Shown here one piece after another: positions 9,837-18,840 of a stretch of DNA of 64,000 nucleotides (within the stretch, counting starts at the first letter, position 1; each line of letters begins with the position of its first letter). The DNA is from Bin87 sp965220105. Its GTDB lineage: Bacteria > Chloroflexota > Dehalococcoidia > Lucifugimonadales > UBA3495. The translations under genes and the position numbers were made by a program. Where the stretch lies: assembly GCA_965220105.1 (NCBI GenBank), contig OZ244811.1:2542001-2606000 (forward strand), read 5' to 3'. The notes under the pieces were generated by a model, which saw nothing but the letters and a program-made list of their open reading frames with translations, ran no database searches and had not been told where the DNA came from.

Positions 9837-10838
9837 ATGACACAACAAAACATCGCGGAAACGGAACGACTGTGGACATACGACGCCGTTCGCGTCGGGC
9901 AATCTGGCGGGGAAACTCAGGTCACGATTGCGGACGCCGACGTGGCCGAGTACGCCGCCTGCGCCCAGAACCCGGACCCACGCTACCGGATGCCATCCGC
10001 CGGGGTGGACGCCAGGCCGCTGATGGCGATGCCGACGATGGCGCTGACCTACGCGCCGCTGCTGCGGGAAGAGATTGCCGAGGCCAACGGGTTCGTCGCC
10101 CAGGAACGGTCCACGACGGCGCGGCGGCAGACCCCCTTCGCCAAGTGCGAGATTCGCTGGTATCGACCGGTGCACGCCGGAGAGACCATCACCGGCAACC
10201 GTCGTGTATACGAAAAGTACGAACGACGGGGCAGCAAATTCGTTACGTTTCGGGTGTCGGCCTTCGGCGAGTCGGGGGCGGTGGTCGCCAGCTACGATTA
10301 CACCTGCATCTTTGAGTACGTCAGCGGGCAACGGGAGGTTCCGGAGTCGGCGGACGCGGGCGTTACCGCCGACATCGACGCGGTACCGGACCCCGGGCAG
10401 TATATGACGTGGGAAAACGCGCGGGCGGGTGCGGCGCTGCCGGGCACCCTGGCGGTGGGCGAAACCACGGAGAATATCCTGCGAAAGAATGCCCAGCGGT
10501 TGGCCGGTCGGCCCAGCCCCAGCAACATTCACACCGACGAGGAGTTTGCCCGTCAGAACATTTTCGGCGGGGCAGTCAACGCCGGCCCGGCGACGATGTC
10601 GTACGTGGACCGGTTCCTGGGGCTGAATTTCCCCCCGGAGGCGCTCTACAACGGGGGCAATCTGGTGATGCGAGCCATCACGCCCTTCCGGGCCGGCGAT
10701 GTGGTAACGTTTGCCGGCGAGGTGACCGGGTCGGGCGGCAATCTATATGGTCAACGCAAGGTGCAGTGCCGGATTCGCGGGACGAACCAGCGGGATGAGC
10801 TGGTGTGCCTTTCCGACGCCACGTTGACGCTGGGTTAG
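9837..10838 (+). CDS. MaoC-like double hot-dog dehydratase (FAS1-like N-terminal domain)
   Basis: The ATG at 9837 follows GGAAGGAGG at ideal spacing, giving 333 residues. The N-terminal half resembles FAS1-like dehydratase domains, with ITGNRRVYEKYERRGSKFVT in the strand-helix core. The C-terminal half carries a MaoC-type hydratase signature, NIHTDEEFARQNIFGGAVNAG, holding the Asp-His type active site. Such proteins hydrate or dehydrate enoyl-CoA or mesaconyl-CoA-like thioesters. It heads a rightward group with the YbaK-domain gene six bases later. The exact acyl substrate is not evident. Confidence 0.85.
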   Translation: MTQQNIAETERLWTYDAVRVGQSGGETQVTIADADVAEYAACAQNPDPRYRMPSAGVDARPLMAMPTMALTYAPLLREEIAEANGFVAQERSTTARRQTPFAKCEIRWYRPVHAGETITGNRRVYEKYERRGSKFVTFRVSAFGESGAVVASYDYTCIFEYVSGQREVPESADAGVTADIDAVPDPGQYMTWENARAGAALPGTLAVGETTENILRKNAQRLAGRPSPSNIHTDEEFARQNIFGGAVNAGPATMSYVDRFLGLNFPPEALYNGGNLVMRAITPFRAGDVVTFAGEVTGSGGNLYGQRKVQCRIRGTNQRDELVCLSDATLTLG

Positions 10839-10844
10839 CCGAAT

Positions 10845-11354
10845 ATGAACGCTAGAGAGAGCGCCGAACTCGAAACGCGGGTTCGAGCGGCATTGGAAAA
10901 GCTGTCCATCGCCGACTGGGAGTGGATTGAGATTGATCCGCAGTTCGGGGATACCGCCGATTTCTGCGCCCGATACGGGTACGACCTGCCCCACTCCGCC
11001 AACACGATAGTGGTTGCCAGCAAACGCGGAGCGGCGGCCTACTCGGCTTGCATCGTACGGGCCTGCGACCGGCTGGACGTGAACCGGCGGGTGCGTCGGC
11101 TGATGGGGGTTTCGCGCGCGTCCTTCGCGGCGCCGGAAGAGACCCGCGAGGTAACGGGCATGATGATTGGCGGGGTGACGTGCCTGGCGCTGCCGGACGA
11201 CTTGCCCATCTACGCCGACCAGCGGCTGCTGGACATGGATTACATCATAGTGGGCGCCGGGAGCCGCTCGGCCAAGCTGAAGATGCCTCCGCAGGAGTTG
11301 TCCAAGATACCCAACCTGGAGTTCGTCGAGGGGTTATCGCAGCCGGTGGAGTGA
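10845..11354 (+). CDS. YbaK/ProX-type aminoacyl-tRNA deacylase domain protein
   Basis: A 169-residue single-domain protein. The pattern ANTIVVASKRG ... VNRRVRRLMGVSRASFA ... TGMMIGGVTCLALPDDLPIYAD ... IIVGAGSRSAKLKM matches the YbaK/EbsC fold, in which a conserved lysine and a glycine loop hydrolyse mischarged tRNA. Family members clear Cys-tRNA(Pro) or Ala-tRNA(Pro) in trans. Its nearness to proS, about 2 kb away, fits that role, although ProRS here has its own editing insertion. Function in this organism is inferred from the fold only. Confidence 0.8.
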   Translation: MNARESAELETRVRAALEKLSIADWEWIEIDPQFGDTADFCARYGYDLPHSANTIVVASKRGAAAYSACIVRACDRLDVNRRVRRLMGVSRASFAAPEETREVTGMMIGGVTCLALPDDLPIYADQRLLDMDYIIVGAGSRSAKLKMPPQELSKIPNLEFVEGLSQPVE

Positions 11355-11390
11355 TCCCGACTGGTAGAATGGTTGTTTACCGGATTGAAC

Positions 11391-12213
11391 ATGACGACCA
11401 TCAACAACATCGAAGACTTGGCGCGGATCCTGGAGACGCACCCGCATTGGGCCCGCACGCTGCGGGCGCTGGTGCTCAGCGAAGAACTGCTGAATCTTCC
11501 CCAGACCATGGCCACCCTCACCGCTACCGTATCTCGCCTGTCCGCATCGGTGGAACAGGTTCAGGCAGGGCAGGATGAGTTGCGCTCCGACGTCACGGTG
11601 TTGCAGACCCGACGTGACCGAGCTGAAGGCCGACGTAACCGAGCTGGGTGCCGACGTAACCGAGCTGCGTGCCGGGCAGGACGAGTTGCGGTCCGACGTA
11701 ATCGGGTTGCGGGTTGGCCAGGATGAGTTGGCGAGTAGACAAACCCGTTTGGAGAGATCGATGGACAGGTTGCGTGACGATTTCGCACTCATAAAAGGCC
11801 GCTTCGCGCAAAACCTGGCGGCGGACCAATCGGTAGCCATCGCGTTGCGGATGGGATTGTTTTACCGATCTGCGATGACGCTACGGGAGATGGCGGACCT
11901 GCTGCGGGACAACGACACGTCAGACCTGCCGCCAAACGAAATCGATAGTCTCGCGCGAGCCGATCTCATATTCAGCGCGGTGGATGCCAACGACGAGCTT
12001 TGGTACGTGGCATTGGAAGCGTCTTACACCGCGGACGAACGCGACACTCGCCGGGCCATGCGAAACGCAGCGTTGTTGAATCGGTTCACGGGTATTCAGG
12101 CGCGACCGGTGATTGCCGCCGCATTGATCGATGACCGGATACAAGGTGACGTTGAATCCGGCGCCGTGTTCTGGTACCCGCTCGACGAATCAGAGTTTCG
12201 GGCCACCGACTGA
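11391..12213 (+). pseudogene. Coiled-coil protein gene with a one-base frameshift
   Basis: Frame one from ATG 11391 gives MTTINNIEDLARILETHPHW and a heptad-like DELRSDVTVLQT. The downstream frame continues the same pattern (DVTELKADVTELGADVTELR) into a globular C-terminal part ending at 12213. Removing one C from the CCC at 11608-11610 joins them into one protein of about 273 residues: N-terminal helices, a coiled coil of roughly 70 residues and a C-terminal domain with HTH-like text (MTLREMADLLRDND). Proteins of this build are common, uncharacterised and often related to PD-(D/E)XK-like DUF families. The slip lies in a repetitive stretch, so a real mutation, phase variation or a sequencing error are all possible. 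Confidence 0.7.
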
Positions 12214-12348
12214 CGGAACAACGGTAATACGGCCCGTCCGGTAACCGCTCCCGCGGGCTCACCGCCCCTTCGGCTCGGGCAGTCGGTGTTGGGTCATGCC
12301 GTTTCCGACGCGGTGTTTGGGCCTTCTACATACTGACCGCAAACCCGC

Positions 12349-12416
12349 TATAATGGCGGCCAATAGCCGCAACCACCACCGTCGCCGGGTCGGCGTAGCG
12401 CCCCCGGGTTGGAGGA
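12349..12416 (+). promoter_or_regulatory. -10 box and ribosome binding site before the DUF3467-like gene
   Basis: TATAAT at 12349-12354 lies in an otherwise empty 206-base gap. GGAGG at about 12411-12415 sits a few bases before the ATG at 12420. No clear -35 box was found. Confidence 0.4.
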
Positions 12417-12419
12417 AAC

Positions 12420-12818
12420 ATGCCCATAATCCAGCGCCCCTACGTTCCACCCGAGGACAAGCCGCCCCAGGAACCGGCATTTCTAAACCCGAACGAGGTC
12501 GCGCCGTTGACCGTGAACGCCCCGGCCCCCGCTGCTCCGGCAGAAGCCCCCGGGGTTCTGGACCCTATCACGTTCTATGCTGATTCGTTCCACATATTCA
12601 GCAGCCTGTACTCCGCCGTGCTGTTCTTCGGCGAACAGCTGGAGGAGCGGGAACCCCTCCTGAGGTCGCGCATTAAGGTTAGTCCCCAGATGCTGAAAGC
12701 CATCGCGGTGCTGGCGTCCAAGCACGTCAAGGACTACGAGGCGGCAGTCGGCCCAATCACGTTGCCCGATCAGGTTTACACCGCCTGGGAGATCGACGAC
12801 GACGGCCACGGCCATTAG
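12420..12818 (+). CDS. DUF3467-like small protein
   Basis: A 132-residue protein. After a proline-rich N-terminus the text runs DPITFYADSFHIFSSLYSAV, then VSPQMLKAIAVLASKHVKDY and GPITLPDQVY. That order (a beta-strand with aromatic residues, a 'SP..AK.l...L' helix, then 'YE...G.I.lP') recalls DUF3467 proteins of unknown function. It is followed 18 bases later by another unknown gene, so the two are probably one transcript. The assignment rests on pattern resemblance and no function can be given. Confidence 0.6.
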   Translation: MPIIQRPYVPPEDKPPQEPAFLNPNEVAPLTVNAPAPAAPAEAPGVLDPITFYADSFHIFSSLYSAVLFFGEQLEEREPLLRSRIKVSPQMLKAIAVLASKHVKDYEAAVGPITLPDQVYTAWEIDDDGHGH

Positions 12819-12836
12819 CGGCGACGGATTATCGCC

Positions 12837-13379
12837 ATGACCACTGCCGAAAATCCGGAAGAAGGTAACGAGCGTCGCCACGACCTGATGCCGGCGGATG
12901 ATCCCGGCGGCGACGGGCCGCCGCTGGCCGAGGACCTGGCGCTGCCGGTGGTCGTTGAACCCAACTTCCACACGGCGGACTTGGGAGACGGGTGGAACTG
13001 GCAGCTAACGTCGGCGAGCCAGCCCAACGCAGCGACGTTCCACATCAATCACAGCGACGTGACCCGATCCTTTGCCGGGATGCTGACGCCCGAGGACACC
13101 CCCCGGGATGCGCCCTTTGTCATCACCAAAGAAATTCCCATCGTAATCATCGACAGCCTGGACAAGTATTGGGCCGGCGAATCACGGCGGGCGCTGCCGC
13201 TGAACGGGCTCCGGGTGCCGGTGGAAGGCGACACCATCGCCGAGGCCAAGTCCAAGCTGGCGGCGGACCTGGCGGCGCAGATACGGTTGCTGCTGCTGTT
13301 GTCCCGGGGCGGCACCGAGCTGGCTCCGCAACTCCAGGACAACCTGGTGATGCTCAGCCAGTTCCTGTCGCCGCGCTAG
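12837..13379 (+). CDS. Hypothetical protein, paired with the DUF3467-like gene
   Basis: 180 residues with an acidic N-terminus, a beta-rich centre (NAATFHINHSDVTRSF, FVITKEIPIVIID) and an amphipathic C-terminal helix rich in Leu and Ala (AKSKLAADLAAQIRLLLLL). No signal peptide and no catalytic motif is visible. The 18-base spacing from the upstream gene suggests joint expression and perhaps a complex. I do not recognise the family. Confidence 0.65.
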   Translation: MTTAENPEEGNERRHDLMPADDPGGDGPPLAEDLALPVVVEPNFHTADLGDGWNWQLTSASQPNAATFHINHSDVTRSFAGMLTPEDTPRDAPFVITKEIPIVIIDSLDKYWAGESRRALPLNGLRVPVEGDTIAEAKSKLAADLAAQIRLLLLLSRGGTELAPQLQDNLVMLSQFLSPR

Positions 13380-13423
13380 GTTATCCTTTCGAGAAGTTCC
13401 CGGTTCGCCAGGTTTTCTGCTCG

Positions 13424-15127
13424 CTAGGTTTCCTGCAGGAGGGCCTGCACCCGCTCTACGACCGCGTCGAGGTCGACCATTTCGGCGTCGGCATCGGTGC
13501 GGCGGCGAACCTCGACCGCCTCCTGGCGCAGGTTGCGGGGGCTGACCACCAGGCGCAACGGCAAGCCGATCAGGTCAGCGTCGTTGAACTTCACGCCGGC
13601 GGCGGCATCCTCCCGATCGTCAAACAGCGTTTCGACGCCGGCGGCCCAGAGTTTGTCGTACAGCGCTGCGGCGGACTCGGCCACGCTTTCGTCTGACATG
13701 TTCAGTCCCACCAGGTAGACCTGGTAGGGAGCGATGGGAGCGGGGAAGACGATGCCGTGGTCGTCATGATTCTGCTCGATGGTGGCGGCCAGTACCCGGC
13801 TGACACCAATGCCGTAGCACCCCATGACGATGGGCTGCTGCTGGCCGTCCTGGTCCAGGTAGTTGGCGCCCAGGGCCTCACTGAAGAAAGTGCCCAGCTT
13901 GAAGATATGGCCCACCTCAACGCCGCGAGTAGCCTGCAACTCAGAACCGCAAACGGTGCATAGATGACCCGGTTGAGCCAGAGCTATGTCGGTGAGCAGG
14001 TCGGCGTCGAAGTCGCGGGGGTAGTTGGCGTTCAGGAAGTGGGTGTCGGGCCGGTTGGCGCCCACGACGAAGTTGCCGCCGCTGTGGATGGAGGGATCGG
14101 CGACGCGTTTGATGCTGGTGATGCCAATGGCGGAAGCCGAGCCGGCCACCAGTCCCGCCGCTGCCACCTCATCATCGTCGGCCAGCCGCAGCTCGTTGCA
14201 GTGCAGGGCGTTTTTCAGCTTGACTTCGTTGACCTCCAGGTCGCCGCGGATGGTGACGAACACCACCTCGTTGTCAGCGCAGTAGAAAACGGCCTTGAGG
14301 GTCTGGGACTCGGGGACGCCGAGGAACTCGGCCAGGCCGGCGATGGTCTTGATGCCGGGGGTGCTGACGGGCTCCAGGGGCAACGCGTCGGGGATTACCC
14401 GGGCGGGGTAGACGCCAGCGGCCTTCTCGGCGTTGGCGGTGTAGCCGCAGTCGGGGCAGGTGATGACGGTGTCCTCGCCGGTGTCGGTGGGGAGCAGGAA
14501 CTCGTGGGAGTCCTTGCCGCCGATGGCGCCGCTATCGGCGTCGGCCATCAGGACTGGCACGCTACAGCGGCGGAACACGTTGCGATAGGCCTGGGCCATG
14601 GCCTGATAGGACACCTCGAGGCCATCCTCGTCGGCGTCGAAAGAGTAGGCGTCCTTCATGGTGAACTCTCGCACGCGCACCAGGCCGGCGCGGGGGCGGG
14701 GTTCGTCGCGGAACTTGGTCTGCATCTGGTAGAGGATGACGGGCAGGTCCCGGTAGGACTGCACGTTGCCCTTGACTACGTTGGTCACTACTTCCTCGTG
14801 GGTGGGGGCGATGACCATGGGGCGACCCCGGCGGTCTTCCAGAGAAAAGAGGTTGTCGCCGAAGGCGGCGGCCCGGTTGGTCTGCTCCCACAACTCCATG
14901 GGCTGGAGCGCGGGCAGACGCAACTCCTGGCTGCCGGCGGCGTCCATCTCCTCGCGGACGATCTGCTCGATTTTGCGGAGGGAGCGCCAGGCCAGCGGCA
15001 GATAGGCGTAGACGCCGGAGGCGACCTGCTGGATGAGGCCGGCCCGCAGCATCAGGCGATGGCTGGCGGTTTCGGCCTCGGGGGGGTCGTCGCGAAGGGT
15101 GCGGGTAACGAGTCGGGACATGCGCAT
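13424..15127 (-). CDS. proS: Prolyl-tRNA synthetase, bacterial type with editing insertion
   Basis: 567 residues, normal for bacterial ProRS. Class II motif 2 is seen in KFRDEPRPRAGLVRVREFTM and motif 3 in VMGCYGIGVSRVLAA. The YbaK-like editing insertion lies between, around residues 220-390, with text such as SQTLKAVFYCADNEVVFVTI. A C-terminal anticodon-binding domain ends the chain. The enzyme charges tRNA(Pro) in the cytoplasm. Two in-frame ATGs (first residues MRMSRLVTR) are possible starts; I kept the upstream one. It is tail-to-tail with the preceding rightward genes. Confidence 0.96.
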   Translation of the reverse strand: MRMSRLVTRTLRDDPPEAETASHRLMLRAGLIQQVASGVYAYLPLAWRSLRKIEQIVREEMDAAGSQELRLPALQPMELWEQTNRAAAFGDNLFSLEDRRGRPMVIAPTHEEVVTNVVKGNVQSYRDLPVILYQMQTKFRDEPRPRAGLVRVREFTMKDAYSFDADEDGLEVSYQAMAQAYRNVFRRCSVPVLMADADSGAIGGKDSHEFLLPTDTGEDTVITCPDCGYTANAEKAAGVYPARVIPDALPLEPVSTPGIKTIAGLAEFLGVPESQTLKAVFYCADNEVVFVTIRGDLEVNEVKLKNALHCNELRLADDDEVAAAGLVAGSASAIGITSIKRVADPSIHSGGNFVVGANRPDTHFLNANYPRDFDADLLTDIALAQPGHLCTVCGSELQATRGVEVGHIFKLGTFFSEALGANYLDQDGQQQPIVMGCYGIGVSRVLAATIEQNHDDHGIVFPAPIAPYQVYLVGLNMSDESVAESAAALYDKLWAAGVETLFDDREDAAAGVKFNDADLIGLPLRLVVSPRNLRQEAVEVRRRTDADAEMVDLDAVVERVQALLQET

Positions 15128-15129
15128 AT

Positions 15130-15576
15130 TTATGTAGTCACTTCCATTGGCCAGGGGTTGATGACTTCAATGCCGCTGTCGAGGAAATCGTTGATGTTTC
15201 GGGTGGCTACTTCGGCGTCATGCACGCGGGCAATGGCGGCAATCTGGCAATCGGAGGGGCTGGTAGGATGCCCCCTCAAGCGTCGATCAGCGTAGATTAT
15301 GGCATAGGCGCGAGCGGCGACGCTGTCGAAAGGGAGGATGTGGTGGGCAAAGACACTGCGGAGCATCCTTTCGATTTCCGCGGACTTACGGTCTCGACGT
15401 CGGCCAGCCGGCATAACGGCGACGCCGTAGCGGAGTTCCGCGTCGGTTATGGCGGTGGTGAACAAATCATCAAGCCGCTGCTGGTTCCACCAAGCCAGGA
15501 CTGTCGGGTTTGGGGCCGGGTTGGTCAACTCCGACACCACGTTGGTATCAATAATAACCGGCACGGTGCGGCTCAA
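15130..15576 (-). CDS. PIN-domain toxin, FitB/VapC type
   Basis: 148 residues with the four acidic PIN positions: IDTNVVSEL near the N-terminus, TDAELRYGV, SPSDCQIAAIA and ATRNINDF. PIN toxins are Mg-dependent ribonucleases that cut tRNA or rRNA when freed from their antitoxin. The ATG overlaps the stop of the upstream antitoxin gene by four bases (15573-15576), the usual translationally coupled arrangement. Confidence 0.92.
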   Translation of the reverse strand: MSRTVPVIIDTNVVSELTNPAPNPTVLAWWNQQRLDDLFTTAITDAELRYGVAVMPAGRRRDRKSAEIERMLRSVFAHHILPFDSVAARAYAIIYADRRLRGHPTSPSDCQIAAIARVHDAEVATRNINDFLDSGIEVINPWPMEVTT

Positions 15577-15824
15577 TCGAACATCGGTGGTTCATGCACT
15601 TTCTCTCGCATCGGGAGCGTCAATCCCTCGCCGCCGTGCCGCTTAAACCGTTCGTGGATTGCCGTGCCGAGCTTCTTCGGCGGCGGCAGGATCTCCCAGT
15701 TAGTAAGGGCAAAGCACAGGATGTTGCGAGCCTCTTCTTCCAACGTGCAGTCGTTGGCAAGTGCGCGGATACGCAGTTCGTCCGCGGCTTCCGCATCCAG
15801 GCCCCCTATAGTTATGTTGGCCAT
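15573..15824 (-). CDS. FitA-like ribbon-helix-helix antitoxin
   Basis: 83 residues from the ATG complementary to 15822-15824, preceded by GGAGG. The N-terminus MANITIGGLDAEAADELRIR followed by ALANDCTLEEEARNIL is the FitA/VapB ribbon-helix-helix pattern. The C-terminal tail (RREKVHEP-like segment ending PPMFD) would bind the PIN groove. It acts as DNA-binding repressor of its own operon and neutralises the overlapping PIN toxin. A short frame with coding character on the same strand, 15878-15990, has no start codon and may be a relic. Confidence 0.88.
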   Translation of the reverse strand: MANITIGGLDAEAADELRIRALANDCTLEEEARNILCFALTNWEILPPPKKLGTAIHERFKRHGGEGLTLPMREKVHEPPMFD

Positions 15825-16029
15825 CGCCCACCTCCGTCCGCAACGTGGCTGTATTGTAGCACGGGTGGCGTTGCGGTCATTTGGGGCGGCGTTCACTCCA
15901 ATCGGCCAGCCGTTCCGCAGCGGTGTCAATGTCGCTCTGCTGGTCCGGCTTGTCGCAGACACCCCGGATAAGATTTTTGGCAGCAGATTATGATGACGAA
16001 AGGTACAGTACCCTCCGCTGCGTTTTTTA

Positions 16030-17286
16030 TCAAGACTGCTCATAGAATGGATTGAGGGCAACGGCCTGATCATAGTCTGCAATGGCCCCGTCATAATCCT
16101 CTTTGCCTGTTTTGGCATCCGACCGGTAGAAGTAAGCCTCATGATCGTCCGGGGCAAGGGCGATCACGCGGTCGTAATCGGCTATGGAACCATCGTAATC
16201 TCTCTGGTCACATTTGATGGCGGCTCGCTGGTGGTAGCCCAACGTATCGTTGGGCGCAAGTGCCATGGCTCGATCATAATCGGCTATGGCACCGTCGTAA
16301 TCGCCCAGATTACGTTTGTCTAAGCCGCGGTCGATGTAAGCCAAGACATTATTGGGGTCAAGGGCAATGACCTGGTTGCAATCCGCAATCGCATCGTCAT
16401 AATGGCCTTGGCGACTCTTGATAAGACCACGGTTGTGGTAGGCTTCCACGAACTGCTGATCGAGGGCAATTGCCTGGCCATAATCTGCAATCGCTCCGTG
16501 GTAATCACGCTTGCGACGCTTGCTTTGGCCCCGGTTGTAATAAGCCACCGCATCGTCGGGGTCAAGGGCGATGGCCCGGTCATAATCCGCAATCGCCCCG
16601 TCATAATCGCCTTGGTCACTTTTGGCATTGGCACGGTTGTAGTAGGCCACTGCGTCGCTGGGAGTGAGGGTGATGACTTGGCCATAGTTGGCTATTGTAC
16701 CCTCACAATCCCCTCTGCACATTTTGGCAATGCTCTGGGCAAGAGCTGTCACCTTCTGCATGACCATATCCGTCCTCTTCCCCTCGTCACTGTTCGCAAG
16801 GCCCTCGTTGTTGTGGGTCTTCGCAGACTGTGGATTGAGAGCGTTGGCGAGGTCGAAGTCCTCGGCGGCACCGACTGAGTCACCATTGGATTCTTTAGCT
16901 GCACCGCGGATAACGTAGGCATCCGCATAGTTAGGGTTCATGGCAATAGCGCGGTCGAAGTCAGCGATGACTCCTTCATAGTCAGCTTTGAGCATTTTGG
17001 CGCTGCCTCGGTTTATGTATGCTAGCTCATGATGAGGGTTGCGAGCGATTTCCCGGTCGTAATCTGCTATGGCGCCGTCGTAATCCCCTTTTCTCTGTTT
17101 AATGACGCCCCGGCTGTAGTAGGCCCCCTGAATGTCGTCAGGGTTGAGGGCGATGGCTTGGTCGTAGTCAGCTATGGCGCCGTAGTTATCCCCTTCTCGC
17201 GCTTTAGCATCGCCCTGTTTTCTGTAAGCCTCCGCATAGTCGAGGTTAGGGGCGCGTCGAATTCGGTTTAGCAGTGTCTTTAACAT
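16030..17286 (-). CDS. Tetratricopeptide repeat protein with about 11 repeats
   Basis: 418 residues, almost wholly made of 34-residue units of the form GDYDGAIADYDRAIALDPDD; I count 11, the fifth being long and irregular. There is no signal peptide and no membrane segment, so it is probably a cytoplasmic scaffold. The repeats are close enough in DNA sequence (CGTCATAATC-type segments) that slippage or recombination between units is likely. No partner gene is evident next to it. Confidence 0.9.
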   Translation of the reverse strand: MLKTLLNRIRRAPNLDYAEAYRKQGDAKAREGDNYGAIADYDQAIALNPDDIQGAYYSRGVIKQRKGDYDGAIADYDREIARNPHHELAYINRGSAKMLKADYEGVIADFDRAIAMNPNYADAYVIRGAAKESNGDSVGAAEDFDLANALNPQSAKTHNNEGLANSDEGKRTDMVMQKVTALAQSIAKMCRGDCEGTIANYGQVITLTPSDAVAYYNRANAKSDQGDYDGAIADYDRAIALDPDDAVAYYNRGQSKRRKRDYHGAIADYGQAIALDQQFVEAYHNRGLIKSRQGHYDDAIADCNQVIALDPNNVLAYIDRGLDKRNLGDYDGAIADYDRAMALAPNDTLGYHQRAAIKCDQRDYDGSIADYDRVIALAPDDHEAYFYRSDAKTGKEDYDGAIADYDQAVALNPFYEQS

Positions 17287-17356
17287 CAGATGCCCCCGTC
17301 CTTTGGTGAGGATAAAATTGCTCAGTGCTCAGTAAGGAACGACTCGAGGCACCACT

Positions 17357-17432
17357 CTACCCCATAGCGTTCACGCCCATCATCCCCAGGCGGAATTGCC
17401 CGAGGTTGTCGTAGGCGCTGGTGTTGGCCATT
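17357..17432 (-). pseudogene. Detached C-terminal tail of an acyl-CoA dehydrogenase gene
   Basis: Read leftwards, this gives ANTSAYDNLGQFRLGMMGVN and ends AMG-stop. It is a close copy of the end of the acyl-CoA dehydrogenase relic at 17896-18340 (VNTSAYDNIGQFRLGLPNVN). No reading frame precedes it. The two copies flank the HEPN-like gene, so a duplication accompanied the arrival of that gene. Confidence 0.8.
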
Positions 17433-17466
17433 GTATGGTTGGCCGGTTCAGAGCTCCGTTGCTGGC

Positions 17467-17844
17467 TCAACCGGCGGACAGACGCTCGGCATCCCGGATG
17501 TAGTCGGCCGTTTCCCGGATGCGGCGTTCGGTTTCGGAGTTGCAGATCCCGTTGTAGAAGCAGGCACCGTGGAGTTGGCTGATGCGACTGTAGTGACGGC
17601 CCACCAGGGTTTTGACCTTGGCATCATGTCTGGCAAGGTCGTCCAAGCCATTGGATGAAAGGGCGGTGGTGCCCGGCTCCTCGCCAGTTCGGGCCAGGAT
17701 AAGGGCGTCGGTGGCCCGTTTGGTGGCGCACCATGCTTTTTCCGCCGTGTCCCGAATGTCTCCTTGCTCCAGCCTATCAATGGCCTGGGAGTGGACTTGG
17801 TACGCATCGGCGAAAATCGCGCGGTAGGTTAACGCTTGGGTCAT
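17467..17844 (-). CDS. PaREP1/HEPN-like helical protein
   Basis: 125 residues, all helical in appearance: IFADAYQVHSQAIDRLEQGD, then TAEKAWCATKRATDALILAR, then HYSRISQLHGACFYN. The 'D.r..aEkaW.a...A..ALl' pattern is that of PaREP1 and related HEPN-type proteins, which often act with a nucleotidyltransferase as toxin-antitoxin or defence pairs. No nucleotidyltransferase gene is adjacent. The gene is inserted between two copies of an acyl-CoA dehydrogenase tail. Confidence 0.7.
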   Translation of the reverse strand: MTQALTYRAIFADAYQVHSQAIDRLEQGDIRDTAEKAWCATKRATDALILARTGEEPGTTALSSNGLDDLARHDAKVKTLVGRHYSRISQLHGACFYNGICNSETERRIRETADYIRDAERLSAG

Positions 17845-17895
17845 AGGTTTTTTGCCTCGAGGGGTTGTGAGGAGGTCGCGACATCCGGCGGGTTT

Positions 17896-18340
17896 TTACC
17901 CCATGGCGTTTACGTTGGGGAGGCCCAGGCGGAACTGGCCGATGTTGTCGTAGGCGCTGGTGTTGACCATGAAGTGCTGGGCGGCGGCGTTGACGTCGCG
18001 CATGCACCGCTGCAACACCCGGTCGTTGTAGATGGCGCTGCCGCCGCCGTAGCGGAAGGCGGCGGTCGTTACCTGGCAGGCCACGTCGGTGGCGTAGGCG
18101 CAGGCCCCCCGCAGGCGTAGCTGGGTCTCCAAATCGGGGCGCTCCTGGCGGAGGCAGATTTCCCAGGCGTCTGCCAGCACCTCACGGCACAGGGCGCGGG
18201 CGGCCCGGAGCTGCTGGTCGCACCGGCCCAGGTCGTGCTGCAACGCGCCGCGGTTGGCGATGGGCGAGGTCAGATAGCCACGCTGGTAGGAACCGGCCTG
18301 GAGGGCGATTTCGTCCAGGGCGCGGCGGGGTACACCAACC
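17896..18340 (-). pseudogene. Acyl-CoA dehydrogenase, C-terminal fragment
   Basis: The frame reads ALDEIALQAGSYQRGYLTSP through a helical C-terminal domain (ACAYATDVACQVTTAAFRYG) to HFMVNTSAYDN and NVNAMG-stop, about 148 residues. That is only the last third of an acyl-CoA dehydrogenase. Upstream the frame closes at a TAG exactly where the conserved left end of a small mobile element begins (about 18339). The flavin-binding part is gone, so this is a relic broken by that insertion. Confidence 0.85.
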
Positions 18341-18835
18341 TAAAAGGCAACTTTTTGTTGATACCTTTCCACTCCCACGGATAAGACGCAACGCCAAAAC
18401 TCCTGCAAGCAGCAGAGAATCTACCGGCAACAGTCACAACACATCCCCGAAGAGACCACCGAGAACGCAACGAAAAGTCCAGGCACCCAGCCATCCCACC
18501 AAACAGACTACTCCAAAACCGGGCCATGGCCCACAGTCCACGACAAAAGACAAACCCGCTAACAAAAAACCGAGCACCAAAAGGGCAACGATCGGAGAAC
18601 GCCGACAGTACGACCGAGCCAGAGACCAACAGCCGGAACGCAAAGAAGCCAACCGCCGCCGTACGGCAGAAAACCGCAAGAACGAATAGCACTCGGACTT
18701 TGCGTCGGATGCGGCAAACCGGCAGTGCCTGGACAAACACGCTGCGCAGCCTGTGCCAGGGACCACCGTAAGACCCACAACCGAGCAGTCGCCAAGCGCC
18801 AAGCAATGGCTGAACAAACCGCTCCCGGGGCAGAA
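18339..18835 (+). mobile_element. Putative small mobile element with decayed four-cysteine ORF, copy 1
   Basis: The left end, CCTAAAAGGCAACTTTTTGT followed by TGATAC, recurs in slightly changed form at 19441. The interior reads as a basic region (ERRQYDRARDQQPERKEANR) and, after a frameshift near 18690, LGLCVGCGKPAVPGQTRCAA then CARDHRK, ending at TGA 18811. The same Cys-x2-Cys ... Cys-x2-Cys pattern appears in the second copy. Copy 1 lies exactly between the truncated acyl-CoA dehydrogenase and the truncated Uma2 gene. Boundaries are approximate and mobility is inferred from the broken neighbours. Confidence 0.55.
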
Positions 18836-18840
18836 GACCA

